Assembly: GCF_014050225.1 (NCBI RefSeq)
Contig: NZ_JACFXV010000038.1
Location: 62,001-126,000, forward strand
Origin: Stappia albiluteola
GTDB lineage: Bacteria > Pseudomonadota > Alphaproteobacteria > Rhizobiales > Stappiaceae
Reading direction: 5' to 3'
DNA length: 64,000 nucleotides
Of this stretch, positions 46,673 through 56,700 are shown piece by piece. Position 1 is the first letter of the stretch. Every line of letters starts with the position of its first letter. The position numbers and the translations under genes were made by a program. The notes below the pieces were generated by a model. The model had not been told where the DNA came from and did no database searches. It was given only the letters and a program-made list of their open reading frames with translations.

Positions 46673-47278
46673 GACCGGCCTCGCTCCCCCGCCTGTCCGC
46701 CGCGGCCGCGTCTTCGGCGGCTTCGCGAAAATTTATTCACCTGCTGAGAATTCTTTCAGACCAGAAATCCGGGAAGAGGTCAAGCAGCCTGTCGACCAGG
46801 CGGCGAATTTGTTTCCGGCAGACCAAAACGCACCGGATGCGACGTGAAAGATCGGCAAATCGTTGCCGGCGGATTCCGCAAATCCAACCTGTCGCGACAA
46901 GCGGATACCAAACCCGTTCACGAATTCGTAAGAATTAATCCTTCTTCGCAAGTTATTTCGGCAATTGCTCAAAACAGAGGCGTCAGTTTCCGTAAAAACC
47001 CTCAGGCCTGAAGTAACCGGTTGCCGCAATTTCGGGCAAACCCGTACAGGAATATTACGAAAGCGCAATTTCTTTTGATGCCATGTAGATTGATTCGTAG
47101 AGACTTTCGCTTGTGGCACGGTCGTTGCTTAGTCATATTTATATTTGCCGACTCAGTAAAAGACGGATCAAACTTCGCAATGTGAGTCGCATCGAAAGAG
47201 TTTCGAAAAGGAAAAGCCAACGACGTCAACGGAGAAAACAGGGGGAGGAGCGCTCGTAAAGCAGAAGGAGAATGACCT
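46673..47278. promoter_or_regulatory. Divergent region between the nucleoside operon regulator and the DUF1194 gene
   Basis: About 606 bases with no gene I can support. It should carry the promoter of the leftward nucleoside cluster and of the rightward DUF1194 gene. A weak dyad CTGAGAATTCTTTCAG lies at 46744-46759, about 72 bases upstream of the regulator start; it is only partly symmetric. The rightward end is A/T-rich, with GGAGAATG before the DUF1194 start. Confidence 0.5.
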
Positions 47279-48118
47279 ATGCATTCTTTGTGCGAGTCGT
47301 ATCCGATAAAACGCGTAATCTTCAAGTTGAATGCTGCGTTTTTTGCGTTCCTTCTCATGATTGCCCCCGCGGTTTCGGCCGGTATGGGACCCGTTCACCA
47401 AAGCGCGATACCGGCCACGACCGAGGTCGATGTCGAGCTCGTCCTTGCCGTCGACATCTCCCAGTCGATGGATCGCGACGAACAGGAAATCCAGCGCGCC
47501 GGCTATGTCGCCGCCCTGACGTCACCGGAAGTCCTGGAGGCGATCCGTTTCGGCCCGATCGGCCGTATCGCCGTCACCTACCTGGAATGGGGCGGCATCG
47601 GCGAACACTTTGTCGTCGCCGAATGGGCGGTGATCAGCGACATGCAGACGGCCCAGGCTTTCGCGGGCAAGGTCGCGGAAGCACCGCTGCACCAGAAGCA
47701 GCGCACCTCGATCGCTTCCGCCCTCGGCCAGGCCGTCACCATGGTTCAGGTCAACGAATTCGAAGGCCTTCGCAAGGTCATCGACATTTCCGGCGATGGC
47801 CCGAACAACCAGGGCGGCAAGGTCACCGAGAGCCGCGACGCCGCACTTGCCTCCGGCATTACCATCAACGGCCTGCCCTTGATGATGAAGAACGAGCAGA
47901 ACGCCTGGCAGGGCATTCTCCACCTCGATCATTACTACGAGGATTGCGTGATCGGCGGCCCCGGCGCCTTCGCCATTCCCGTCCGGTCGAAGGAAGGCTT
48001 TGCCGATGCGATCCGCATGAAGCTGGTGCTGGAAATTGCGGGCCTGTCGCCGAATTCCGATGCCCGCGTCATGCCGGCGGCCGGCCGCGAAAGGGTGAGC
48101 TGCGCTCTCTTCGATTGA
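47279..48118 (+). CDS. DUF1194 exported von Willebrand-type protein, copy 1
   Basis: A 279-residue secreted or periplasmic protein. The signal peptide is around residues 15-35 (FKLNAAFFAFLLMIAPAVSA). The VWA fold has the metal site AVDISQSMDRDE (Asp-x-Ser-x-Ser), a downstream Thr (QRTSIASAL) and Asp (VIDISGDGPNNQG). The DUF1194 hallmark YYEDCVIGGPGAFAIPV follows. There is a Cys in DCVIGG and another near the C-terminus (VSCALFD). AGGAGAATG precedes the ATG. Function is unknown. Confidence 0.9.
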   Translation: MHSLCESYPIKRVIFKLNAAFFAFLLMIAPAVSAGMGPVHQSAIPATTEVDVELVLAVDISQSMDRDEQEIQRAGYVAALTSPEVLEAIRFGPIGRIAVTYLEWGGIGEHFVVAEWAVISDMQTAQAFAGKVAEAPLHQKQRTSIASALGQAVTMVQVNEFEGLRKVIDISGDGPNNQGGKVTESRDAALASGITINGLPLMMKNEQNAWQGILHLDHYYEDCVIGGPGAFAIPVRSKEGFADAIRMKLVLEIAGLSPNSDARVMPAAGRERVSCALFD

Positions 48119-48688
48119 GGTTGGAGCAAACCGGAAGCAGGCGGAAACGCACGGCATGATTGTGCGAAATTTCCGCCGCGCTCCGGTTGCCGTCCGCGCC
48201 CGTCGGCGCAACGGTGTGGCGCGAAAGCATGCGCCGACCCCGTGCGCGAGCCGCAACCATCTGAAATAACTATCTTTAATGCCGCAAGTGCGCCCATCGC
48301 ATTCAGGGAGTGGATCGAATAAGCTCTGGCCAGAAACGTCGGATTCTGCCACACTGAACGGTGCGGCATTGAACTCGGGCCGATCGGGCTCGCTCCTCCT
48401 GCAAGTATTGCGGGCAGAGCTTGCCTGGAGCGCTTGTCCTGAAAGCGGGATCGCTTTCGTGGCAAGAAATCGCTCAAGGATCGGTATCCTGAGCATATCC
48501 TTGTCGCCAGACCCGAGTCAGGTTTGGCGGGATATGTTCAGGATGACATTCGATGCATTCTTGCCGTGGGCGCGGATGCTGCCTTTGTCGGTCCGGTTTG
48601 TTTCGGAACGGCAGCCGTCATTGGCGGCATGGCGCTTGAGCCAATCGAGGCATCGGTCAGGCCGATGCTCCGGGAACGGAGCCGAGCC
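48119..48688. other. Non-coding region between DUF1194 paralogues
   Basis: 570 bases without a supported gene. The right half holds a two-module mosaic repeat (48428-48539). The remainder is GC-rich and unremarkable; the promoter of copy 2 probably lies downstream of the repeat. Confidence 0.5.
48428..48539. repeat. Two-module RIME-like mosaic element
   Basis: Left module (from 48428, GAGCGCTTGTCC...GGATCGCTTTCG) matches the element at 11526 in 24 of its first 29 bases. Right module (48491-48539, GAGCATATCC...GGCGGGATATG) is a degenerate copy of the perfect palindrome at 24025-24069. The element therefore combines two blocks that occur separately elsewhere in the window. Confidence 0.65.
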
Positions 48689-49642
48689 ATGCGACTGCGT
48701 ACAGTATTTTCGTATATGCGAAGCCGGCTCCCGAGGCCCGGCGACCGGAGTTTCACACGCCGCGACAAGGTCCTGGCGCTCTTCACCGGCCTGCTGGCAG
48801 CGAGCCTTGGCCTCATTGCGCCGGGCCAGTCCCGGGCCGAGGAGGTCGACCTCCTTCTCGTCCTTGCCGTCGATATCTCCTATTCGATGGACGAGGACGA
48901 ACAGCGCCTGCAGCGAATGGGCTATATCGAGGCGATCACATCGGACGAAGTGCTGATGGCGATCCGTGAAGGCCTCACCGGCCGCATTGCCGTTGCCTAT
49001 ACCGAGTGGGCGGGCGCCACCACCCAGCGCGTGCTGGTCGACTGGCACATCATCGCCGACCGCGACGATGCCGAGCAATTCGCCGGCGCGCTTGCCGAAG
49101 CCCCGATATCGCGCGCCTACCGCACGTCGATCGGCGAAGCCCTCTATCACGCGGCCGACCTGCTGGAAAAAGCTCCGCACCAGGCTTATCGGAAAGTCAT
49201 CGACATTTCCGGCGACGGACCGAACAACCAGGGCCGCAACGCCCCGGGAGCGCGCGACGCCGCCGTGGAAAAGGGCATCACGATCAACGGGTTGCCCCTG
49301 ATGCTGAAACGTCCTGTCTACGGCTGGTTCGACATCGAGGATCTGGACCGCTATTTCGCCGATTGCGTGATCGGCGGGCCGGCCGCGTTCTCGATCCCCG
49401 TTCGCGATACGGAAATTTTCCCCGAAGCGATCCGGCGCAAGCTGGTGCTGGAGATTGCCGGACGGCAGTCCGGGCCGCAGCAGAGGCGGGAACCGGGCCA
49501 CGAGCCAGGCATTTGGCCGGATATGCCGGCGGAAAACGGGGACAGGGACGGCAGGGTCACCCGCGCCGCGCAGGAATACGACCCCTTCTGCCTGATCGGC
49601 GAGAAATTGTGGATGCAGCGCATGCTGAACGGCGACCGGTAG
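48689..49642 (+). CDS. DUF1194 exported von Willebrand-type protein, copy 2
   Basis: A 317-residue paralogue of the protein at 47279. The signal sequence is around residues 28-50 (VLALFTGLLAASLGLIAPGQSRA). The metal site is AVDISYSMDEDE, with YRTSIGEAL and VIDISGDGPNNQGRN. DCVIGGPAAFSIPV follows, then a charged C-terminal extension ending DPFCLIGEKLWMQRM. It shares the Cys in DCVIGG and has one late Cys. ATG 48689 was used; 48716 is an alternative. Function is unknown. Confidence 0.88.
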   Translation: MRLRTVFSYMRSRLPRPGDRSFTRRDKVLALFTGLLAASLGLIAPGQSRAEEVDLLLVLAVDISYSMDEDEQRLQRMGYIEAITSDEVLMAIREGLTGRIAVAYTEWAGATTQRVLVDWHIIADRDDAEQFAGALAEAPISRAYRTSIGEALYHAADLLEKAPHQAYRKVIDISGDGPNNQGRNAPGARDAAVEKGITINGLPLMLKRPVYGWFDIEDLDRYFADCVIGGPAAFSIPVRDTEIFPEAIRRKLVLEIAGRQSGPQQRREPGHEPGIWPDMPAENGDRDGRVTRAAQEYDPFCLIGEKLWMQRMLNGDR

Positions 49643-49738
49643 CCCGGCGGGAAACCCGTGGATGCGAAGGGGGTTTATTGTGCCTCGACAAGAGGGTAAA
49701 CCCGGTATCCTTTCCCGATTTCCCTGAAAGCCTGAGCC

Positions 49739-50182
49739 ATGCAAGACGCCGATAGTCCCAAGCCGATGCTGGCGCTGGTCGCACATGACGCCAGGAAGGA
49801 CGCCATGGTCGATTTTGCCCGGCGCAACGCGACGAAGCTTGCCGATTACCGCCTCGTGGCCACCGGCACCACGGGCGGGCGCATCAAGGAAGCCTGTCCC
49901 CAACTGGACGTGACCCCGCTGAAGAGCGGGCCGCTCGGCGGCGACCAGCAGATCGGCGCCCTGATTGCCGAAGGCGCGCTCAACGGGCTTTTCTTCTTCG
50001 TCGACCCGCTGACGCCCATGCCTCATGACGTCGATGTCAAGGCGCTGATGCGGCTTGCACTTGTCTACGACATCCCGATGGCTCTTAATCAGGCAACGGC
50101 GGAGATCCTGCTTCGCTCCGCCCGGCTGTCCGGCCTGGCGACTTCTTCCCAGACACCCGAGATTTCCAAGCTCCGCCAATGA
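49739..50182 (+). CDS. mgsA: Methylglyoxal synthase
   Basis: Converts dihydroxyacetone phosphate to methylglyoxal and phosphate. The 147-residue protein has [27 protein letters not shown] and the catalytic block [12 protein letters not shown] with its Asp. [23 protein letters not shown] and [11 protein letters not shown] follow. Length is typical. It overlaps glk by four bases (ATGA), so it is translationally coupled to glucokinase. Confidence 0.95.
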   Translation: MQDADSPKPMLALVAHDARKDAMVDFARRNATKLADYRLVATGTTGGRIKEACPQLDVTPLKSGPLGGDQQIGALIAEGALNGLFFFVDPLTPMPHDVDVKALMRLALVYDIPMALNQATAEILLRSARLSGLATSSQTPEISKLRQ

Positions 50183-51225
50183 CGCTTCAAGCCAATACCC
50201 TTCGCGCGCTGCGTTTTCCCGTCCTGATCGCCGATATCGGCGGCACCAACGCCCGCTTCGCCCTGGTCAGCGACGCCCACGCGGCGACACAGGTCTTCGG
50301 GCAATGCCCGACCGAGGCCCATCCCGGCTTTGCCGAGGCGGCGACCGCGATGGTGCTGGACAAGACCTCGCTTCTGCCGCGCACGGCGGTACTGGCGGTC
50401 GCAGGCCCCGTTACCGGCGACCGGATTCCGCTGACCAATGCCAATTGGGTGATCGAGCCGAAGCGCCTGCTGGAGGATATGAACCTCGACGCGGTGATCG
50501 TGCTGAACGACTTCGAGGCACAGGCGCTCGCCCTGCCCGGCCTTGAAGGAAATGACGTCGAGGCGATCGGCGGCGGAACGGCCCTGCCGTTCGGCGCGAA
50601 GGTGGTGGTCGGCCCGGGCACCGGCCTCGGCGCGGCGGCCATGGTGCATGCGCACGAGACCTGGGTGCCGATTCCCGGCGAAGGCGGCCATGTCGAATTG
50701 GGCCCGGTCAGCGCGGACGACGAGAAGATCTGGCCCTTCATCGAGCGCCAGGACGGGCGGATCGGTGCTGAGCGGATCATTTGCGGTGCCGGTCTCCTGC
50801 GCCTCGCGCGTGCGGTCGCCAGGGCCGACGGCGCCGAACGCAGCTATGCAAGCCCCGCCGACGTCACCGACGCGGCGGATGCGGGCGATGACGTCGCGCT
50901 GCACACGATGGAGGTTTTCGCCCGGGCGCTTGGACGGGTGTCGGGCGATTTCGCGCTGACCTTCCTTGCCCGCGGTGGCGTGTTCCTGGCAGGCGGGATT
51001 GCCCCCAAGATCGACCGCTACCTGAAAACCGGCGCTTTCCGCGCCTCCTTCGAGGCCAAGGCGCCGCATGCCGCGCTGATGAAAACGATCCCCACCTTCC
51101 TCGTCCGCCACGCCAATCCGGCGCTGGAGGGCCTTGCCTCCTTTGCCCGTACGCCGTCGCTCTTCGCGGTGGAACTGAATGGCCGCAAGTGGGAACGGGA
51201 TTGCGAGAACCGCGCGGCCTCCTGA
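50179..51225 (+). CDS. glk: Glucokinase
   Basis: ATP-dependent glucose phosphorylation. The 348-residue protein of the bacterial Glk type has the phosphate-1 motif [15 protein letters not shown], the sugar-binding Asn-Asp of [23 protein letters not shown] and [11 protein letters not shown], and the phosphate-2 region [10 protein letters not shown]. It overlaps mgsA and is 25 bases upstream of hrpB. Pairing with methylglyoxal synthase suggests a joint control of upper glycolysis flux, which is inference. Confidence 0.95.
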   Translation: MTLQANTLRALRFPVLIADIGGTNARFALVSDAHAATQVFGQCPTEAHPGFAEAATAMVLDKTSLLPRTAVLAVAGPVTGDRIPLTNANWVIEPKRLLEDMNLDAVIVLNDFEAQALALPGLEGNDVEAIGGGTALPFGAKVVVGPGTGLGAAAMVHAHETWVPIPGEGGHVELGPVSADDEKIWPFIERQDGRIGAERIICGAGLLRLARAVARADGAERSYASPADVTDAADAGDDVALHTMEVFARALGRVSGDFALTFLARGGVFLAGGIAPKIDRYLKTGAFRASFEAKAPHAALMKTIPTFLVRHANPALEGLASFARTPSLFAVELNGRKWERDCENRAAS

Positions 51226-51250
51226 ACCGGCCGATACCTCCCTCAGGCGG

Positions 51251-53731
51251 ATGACCGGCATGCGTGAGCGGCCCGAATTTTCCGAACCGCTGCCGATCGA
51301 TGCGGTCCTGCCTGACCTGCTTGCAACGCTGGAAGCGCGCAATTCCGCCGTGCTGGTGGCCGAACCCGGTGCCGGCAAGACGACCCGCGTGCCGCTGGCA
51401 TTGCTCGACGCCTCCTTCGCGCAGGATGGCCGCATCATCGTGCTGGAGCCGCGCCGGCTCGCCGCTCGCGCCGCCGCGCGCCGCATGGCCGAAACCCTTG
51501 GCGAAAGGCCGGGCGAAACCGTCGGTTACCGGGTGCGCATGGAAAGCCGCGTTGGGCCGAAGACCCGCATCGAAGTGGTGACAGAGGGCGTCTTCACCCG
51601 GATGATCCTCGACGATCCGGAACTTTCAGGCATCTGCGCGGTCCTGTTCGACGAATTTCACGAGCGCTCGCTGGACGGCGATCTCGGCCTTGCCCTGGCG
51701 CTCGACGTTCAGGGCGCGCTGCGCGAGAATCTGCGCCTTTTGCCGATGTCGGCGACGATCGACGCGAAAGCGGTCGCAGGTCTCCTGAACGACGCGCCGG
51801 TCGTCGCCTCGACCGGCCGGTCGTTTCCGGTCGAGACCCGCTATCTGGGGCGTGATCCGGCACGGCGCATCGAGGACGATACCGTCGGCGCGGTCCGCAG
51901 GGCGCTCTCCGAGGAGGACGGCTCTCTTCTCGTCTTTTTGCCCGGTCAGGGCGAGATCATCCGCGTTGCCGAAAAGCTTGCTCCCCTCGTCGCCGCCAAT
52001 GTCGATATCGCGCCGCTCTACGGCGCACTGGACGGCAAGGCGCAGGATGCGGCGATCCGCCCCGCGCCGGCCGGTCGGCGAAAGGTAGTGCTGGCAACCG
52101 CGATCGCCCAGACGTCGCTCACGATCGAAGGCATACGCGTCGTCATCGACAGCGGCCTTGCCCGCGTGCCGAAATACGAGCCGGCAACGGGGCTTACCCG
52201 TCTTGAGACGGTGAAGCTGTCGCGCGCCGCGGCCGACCAGCGGCGCGGTCGTGCCGGGCGCACGGAGCCTGGCACCTGCTATCGCCTGTGGGACGAGCCG
52301 CAGACGGCAGCGCTTGCCCTGCAGGACCGGCCTGCAATCCTCGAAGCCGATCTGTCCCGTCTCGTACTCGACCTTGCACTTTGGGGCGTCGGCGATCCGG
52401 CAACTCTCGCCTTTCTCGATCCGCCGCCGCAGGGCGCATGGCGGGAAGCCGTCTCCCTGCTCGAAAGCCTCGACGCGCTGGATGCGGATGGCCGCATAAC
52501 GGAGGCCGGCCGCAAGCTCGCCGGACTGCCGCTCGAACCGCGCCTTGCCCACATGCTGGTGGAGGCCGGCTCTCTCGATGCAGGCGGCCTTGCCGCAGAT
52601 ATCGCGGCTCTACTCTCGGAACCGGGGCTTGGCGGACGTTCCATCGACCTGCGCGACCGGCTGACACAACTGCGACGCGGCAATGGCCCAAGGATCCAGG
52701 AAGCGAAGGCCCTTGCACGACGCTGGCGCGAGATGGCAGGCCTTCCGCATGGAACCGCCTCGCAGGATCAGGCCGGGCCGATCCTGGCGCTTGCCTATCC
52801 CGATCGCATCGCCCGGAACCGCGACGGCAAGGGCGGCTTCCGCCTTGCCTCCGGACGGGGTGGCCTGCTCGATCCGGCCGATGGCCTCGCCACCTCGCCG
52901 TTCCTCGTTGTCGCCGATATCCAGGGTACGGCGGCGCGAGGACGCATCGCGCTTGCCGCCCCGATCGACAAGGCCGAAATCGAGGAGCGCTTCGCCGCCC
53001 ATATCGAGGAGAAGACGGAAGTCGCCATCGAGGCGAACGGAGCGGTGCGCGCGCGTCGGGTGCGCTGCTACGGCGCGCTCGTTCTTGCCGAGCGGCCCGA
53101 GCCGACCCCAGATCCGGACGCCATCGCCGAAGCTTTGATAAGCCTCGTCCGCAAGGCTGGCGTCGGCAGGCTTTCATGGTCCAAGGCGCAGAATGCGCAG
53201 CGCGCCCGCGTCACCTATCTGCACAAGGTGCTGGGCGAAGACTGGCCGGACCTTTCCGATACGGCTCTTGAGGCGTCCCTCGACGACTGGCTGAAGCCCT
53301 ACCTCATCGGAAAGACGCGCCTGGACGCGATCGATGCGGATTGTCTGGGCACCGCCCTGTCCGCGCTTTTGCCATGGTCGCGCATGGCGGAACTCGACCG
53401 GTTGCTGCCGAGTCACTTTCATGCACCATCCGGCTCGCAGATACCGATCGATTATGATGCACCAGAGGGACCAACATTGCGCATTCGCGTACAGGAATTG
53501 TTCGGTCTCGACCGGCATCCGGCCATTGCCGACGGCAAGGTGCCCCTCATCCTGGAATTACTGTCGCCGGCCCACCGGCCGATCCAGATCACCCGCGACC
53601 TGCCGGGCTTCTGGCGCGGCTCCTGGGCGGACGTGAAAACGGATATGAAGGGTCGCTATCCCAAGCATCCCTGGCCCGACGACCCGATTGGCGCCGAAGC
53701 GACCAACCGGGCCAAGCCGAGAAAAGCATGA
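51251..53731 (+). CDS. hrpB: ATP-dependent helicase HrpB
   Basis: A DEAH-type RNA/DNA helicase, 826 residues. Walker A is EPGAGKTTRVPLAL. Then come EPRRLAARAAARRMA, the DEAH-equivalent box LFDEFHERSLDGD, SAT motif MSATID, VFLPGQGEI, and motifs V-VI ATAIAQTSLTIEG and QRRGRAGRTEPG. The HrpB C-terminal domain ends with PGFWRGSWADVKTDMKGRYPKHPWP. ATG 51251 was chosen; ATG 51260 is possible. Upstream in-frame codons overlap glk. Confidence 0.95.
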   Translation: MTGMRERPEFSEPLPIDAVLPDLLATLEARNSAVLVAEPGAGKTTRVPLALLDASFAQDGRIIVLEPRRLAARAAARRMAETLGERPGETVGYRVRMESRVGPKTRIEVVTEGVFTRMILDDPELSGICAVLFDEFHERSLDGDLGLALALDVQGALRENLRLLPMSATIDAKAVAGLLNDAPVVASTGRSFPVETRYLGRDPARRIEDDTVGAVRRALSEEDGSLLVFLPGQGEIIRVAEKLAPLVAANVDIAPLYGALDGKAQDAAIRPAPAGRRKVVLATAIAQTSLTIEGIRVVIDSGLARVPKYEPATGLTRLETVKLSRAAADQRRGRAGRTEPGTCYRLWDEPQTAALALQDRPAILEADLSRLVLDLALWGVGDPATLAFLDPPPQGAWREAVSLLESLDALDADGRITEAGRKLAGLPLEPRLAHMLVEAGSLDAGGLAADIAALLSEPGLGGRSIDLRDRLTQLRRGNGPRIQEAKALARRWREMAGLPHGTASQDQAGPILALAYPDRIARNRDGKGGFRLASGRGGLLDPADGLATSPFLVVADIQGTAARGRIALAAPIDKAEIEERFAAHIEEKTEVAIEANGAVRARRVRCYGALVLAERPEPTPDPDAIAEALISLVRKAGVGRLSWSKAQNAQRARVTYLHKVLGEDWPDLSDTALEASLDDWLKPYLIGKTRLDAIDADCLGTALSALLPWSRMAELDRLLPSHFHAPSGSQIPIDYDAPEGPTLRIRVQELFGLDRHPAIADGKVPLILELLSPAHRPIQITRDLPGFWRGSWADVKTDMKGRYPKHPWPDDPIGAEATNRAKPRKA

Positions 53732-53738
53732 AGGCGGA

Positions 53739-56700
53739 TCAATCGTCCGCCATGGCGATCAGGCTGGCATTGCCGCCGGCTGCCGCCGTGTTGATCGACA
53801 CGACCTGCTCCAGCGCGAAGCGGGTGAGATAGGCCGGGCCGCCCGCCTTCGGACCGGTGCCGGAAAGGCCGGAACCGCCGAAAGGCTGGGTACCGACCAC
53901 CGCGCCGATCATGTTGCGGTTGACATAGACATTGCCGACCGAAAGCCGGTCCACCACCGTCTTCACCGTGGCATCGATGCGGCTGTGGACGCCGAGCGTC
54001 AGGCCGTAGCCGGTGGCGGCGATGGTATCGAGCATTTTCGGCAGGTCCTTCGCCTTGTAGCGCACCACGTGCAGCAGCGGCCCGAACGTCTCCGCCGTCA
54101 GCTTCTCCGGCCCGCTGAGCTCGATGATATGCGGGGCCACCCAGAAGCCATCGGCAAGGCCGCCCTGCGGCCCCTTGCCCGCGAAGACGAGCTTCTCGGA
54201 CGTCCGCATGACAGCGACATGCTCAAGCAGCTTGTCCCGGGCTTCCTTGTCGATCACGGGACCGACATCCGCTGCCGCATCGGCCGGGTCGCCAAGCTTC
54301 AGCTCGGCTGCCGCCCCCTTCAGCATGTCGATTAGCTTGTCGGCGACATCCTCCTGCAGGAAGAGGAGACGCAATGCCGAGCAGCGCTGGCCGGCGGAAC
54401 GGAAGGCTGACATCACAACGTCGTCGGTCACCTGCTCGGGCAACGCCGTCGCATCGACAAGCATGGCGTTGATGCCGCCGGTCTCGGCGATGAGCGGCAC
54501 GATGGCCCCTCGCTTTTCCGCCAATGTCCTGTTGATCGCCCAGGCCGTTTCCGTCGAGCCGGTAAAGGCGACACCGGCGACCCGCGGCTCCTTGACGAGC
54601 GCCGCCCCCACCGAGCCGTCACCCGGCACATAGAACAGCACGTCCTGCGGAACGCCCGCCTCATAGGCAAGCCGTATGGCCTCATAGGCGATCAGCGGCG
54701 TCTGTTCGGCAGGCTTGGCGATGACGGCATTGCCGCTGACGAGCGCTGCCGTGACCTGGCCAAGGAAGATCGCCAGCGGGAAGTTCCACGGCGAGATGCA
54801 AACGAATGTGCCTCGCCCGCGATGGCGATATCGGTTCTCCTCGCCGGTCGGCCCGGGCATCAAGGTGCCTTCTCCAAAGAGGGTGCGCGCCTCTGCCGCG
54901 TAGTAGCGGCAGAAATCCACCGCCTCACGGATTTCGGCTATGCCGTCTGGCAGCGTCTTGCCTCCCTCGCGCGCAAGGATCGCCATCAGCCGGTCGCGGT
55001 TCGCTTCCAGCAGATCGCCGAGACGCGAGACCGCCGCCGCGCGCTCCTCCACAGGTGTGCGCGACCAGCGCTGAAAGCCCTTCGCCGCCTGATCGAAGAT
55101 TGCCCCGACCTGATCAAGCGGCGTGTCCGCGACGCTGCCGACGACCGTACGGCCATCGACAGGCGAAAGGACGGCGCGTCCCGCTCCCTTGAAGGACAGT
55201 CCGGCGCCAAGCGGCTTCGCATCGACCAGCGGCAACGAGAACTTGCCCATGCCTTCGACGAGGGCGAGGCGCGAGGCGGCATGGCCGAGTTCGACACCCT
55301 TCGAGTTTTTCCGTGTCTCGCCATAGAGATCGGCGGGAAGCGCGATGCGGCTGTTCTTCGCCCGCGTTCCGCCGGCAAGGGCATCCTGCGGCCGCGCGAT
55401 CAACCGCCCGATCGGCACGCTGACATCGCCGACGGCGGAGACGAAGGAGGAATTGGCGCCATTTTCCAGCAGCCGGCGCACGAGATAAGCGAGAAGGTCG
55501 CGGTGGCCGCCCACCGGGGCATAGATGCGGCAGGGATGGCCGTCCCGCTCCGTCACCGCCTTGTAAAGGCTTTCACCCATGCCATGCAGGCGCTGGAACT
55601 CGAAGCCGCCCTCGTCACCCGCGAGCGCCAGGATCTGCGCCACCGAAAGCGCATTGTGTGTGGCAAATTGCGGATAGATGCGCTGGCGCGCCGCAAGCAG
55701 CTTTTGGGCGCAGGCGAGATAGGAGAGATCGGTGGCGGGCTTGCGGGTGAACACCGGATAATCGGCAAGGCCACGCTCCTGCGCCCGCTTGATCTCCGTA
55801 TCCCAGTAGGCGCCCTTGACAAGCCGCACCATGAATTTGCGATCCAGCGCGGTGGCCAGGTCCACGATCCAGTCGACGACGGCCACGGCCCGCTTCTGAT
55901 AGGCCTGGATCGCGAGTCCGAACCCGTCCCAGCCGGCAAGCGAGGGATCGGCGGCAACCGCCGCAATCACGTCGAGCGAAATCTCGAGCCGGTCGGCTTC
56001 CTCCGCATCGACGGTGAAGTTGAGGTCATATTTCTTCGCCGCCTGGGCAAGCTGCAGGAGGCGCGGCACCAGTTCCTCGCGCACGCGCTCGCCATTGACG
56101 GCCTCATAGCGCGGGTGGAGCGCGGAAAGCTTGACGGAGATCCCCGGACGGTTCGGCAATTTGCCTGACCCCGCTGCCTTGCCGATCGCTTCGATCGCGT
56201 CGGAATAGGACTTCAGATACCGCTCGGCATCCTCCGCCGTGCGCGCGCCTTCGCCCAGCATGTCGTAGGAATAGCGGTAGCCTTTGCTTTCCTGCGCCTT
56301 TGCCCGCGCCAACGCCGCCTTGATGGTTTCGCCCAGCACGAACTGGTGGCCGAGGATGCGCATTGCCTGCCGCGTTGCGGTGCGCACCGCCGGCATGCCC
56401 ATGCGCTTGACCAGCGCCGCGAGGATCGTATCGGGTTCCTCACCCGGGTGGATCAGGCGGGACGTGATGCCGAGCGCCCAGGACGAAGCGGAAACAAGCC
56501 AGGTGTCGGCCTTCGCCCCGTCGCCATCCTCGAAACGGGCGGCCGCCAGCTTGTCCTCGATCAGCTTGTCGGCGGTCGCAGCGTCGGGAACGCGCAACAG
56601 CGCCTCTGCCAGGACCATCAGCGCCAGACCCTCTCGCGTCGAAAGGCCGTATTCGCGCAGGAAATCCTCAACCCCGCCGAGGCCGCCCTGTGCGGAGCGG

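Noticed and set aside
46744-46759. CTGAGAATTCTTTCAG as an operator of the SorC regulator
   Set aside because: Symmetry is only partial when paired base by base, and no second copy is visible; kept only as a remark in the region entry.
48518-50179. Long minus-strand frame opposite DUF1194 copy 2 and mgsA
   Set aside because: Shadow; two well-supported plus-strand genes with a signal peptide and catalytic motifs occupy the region.
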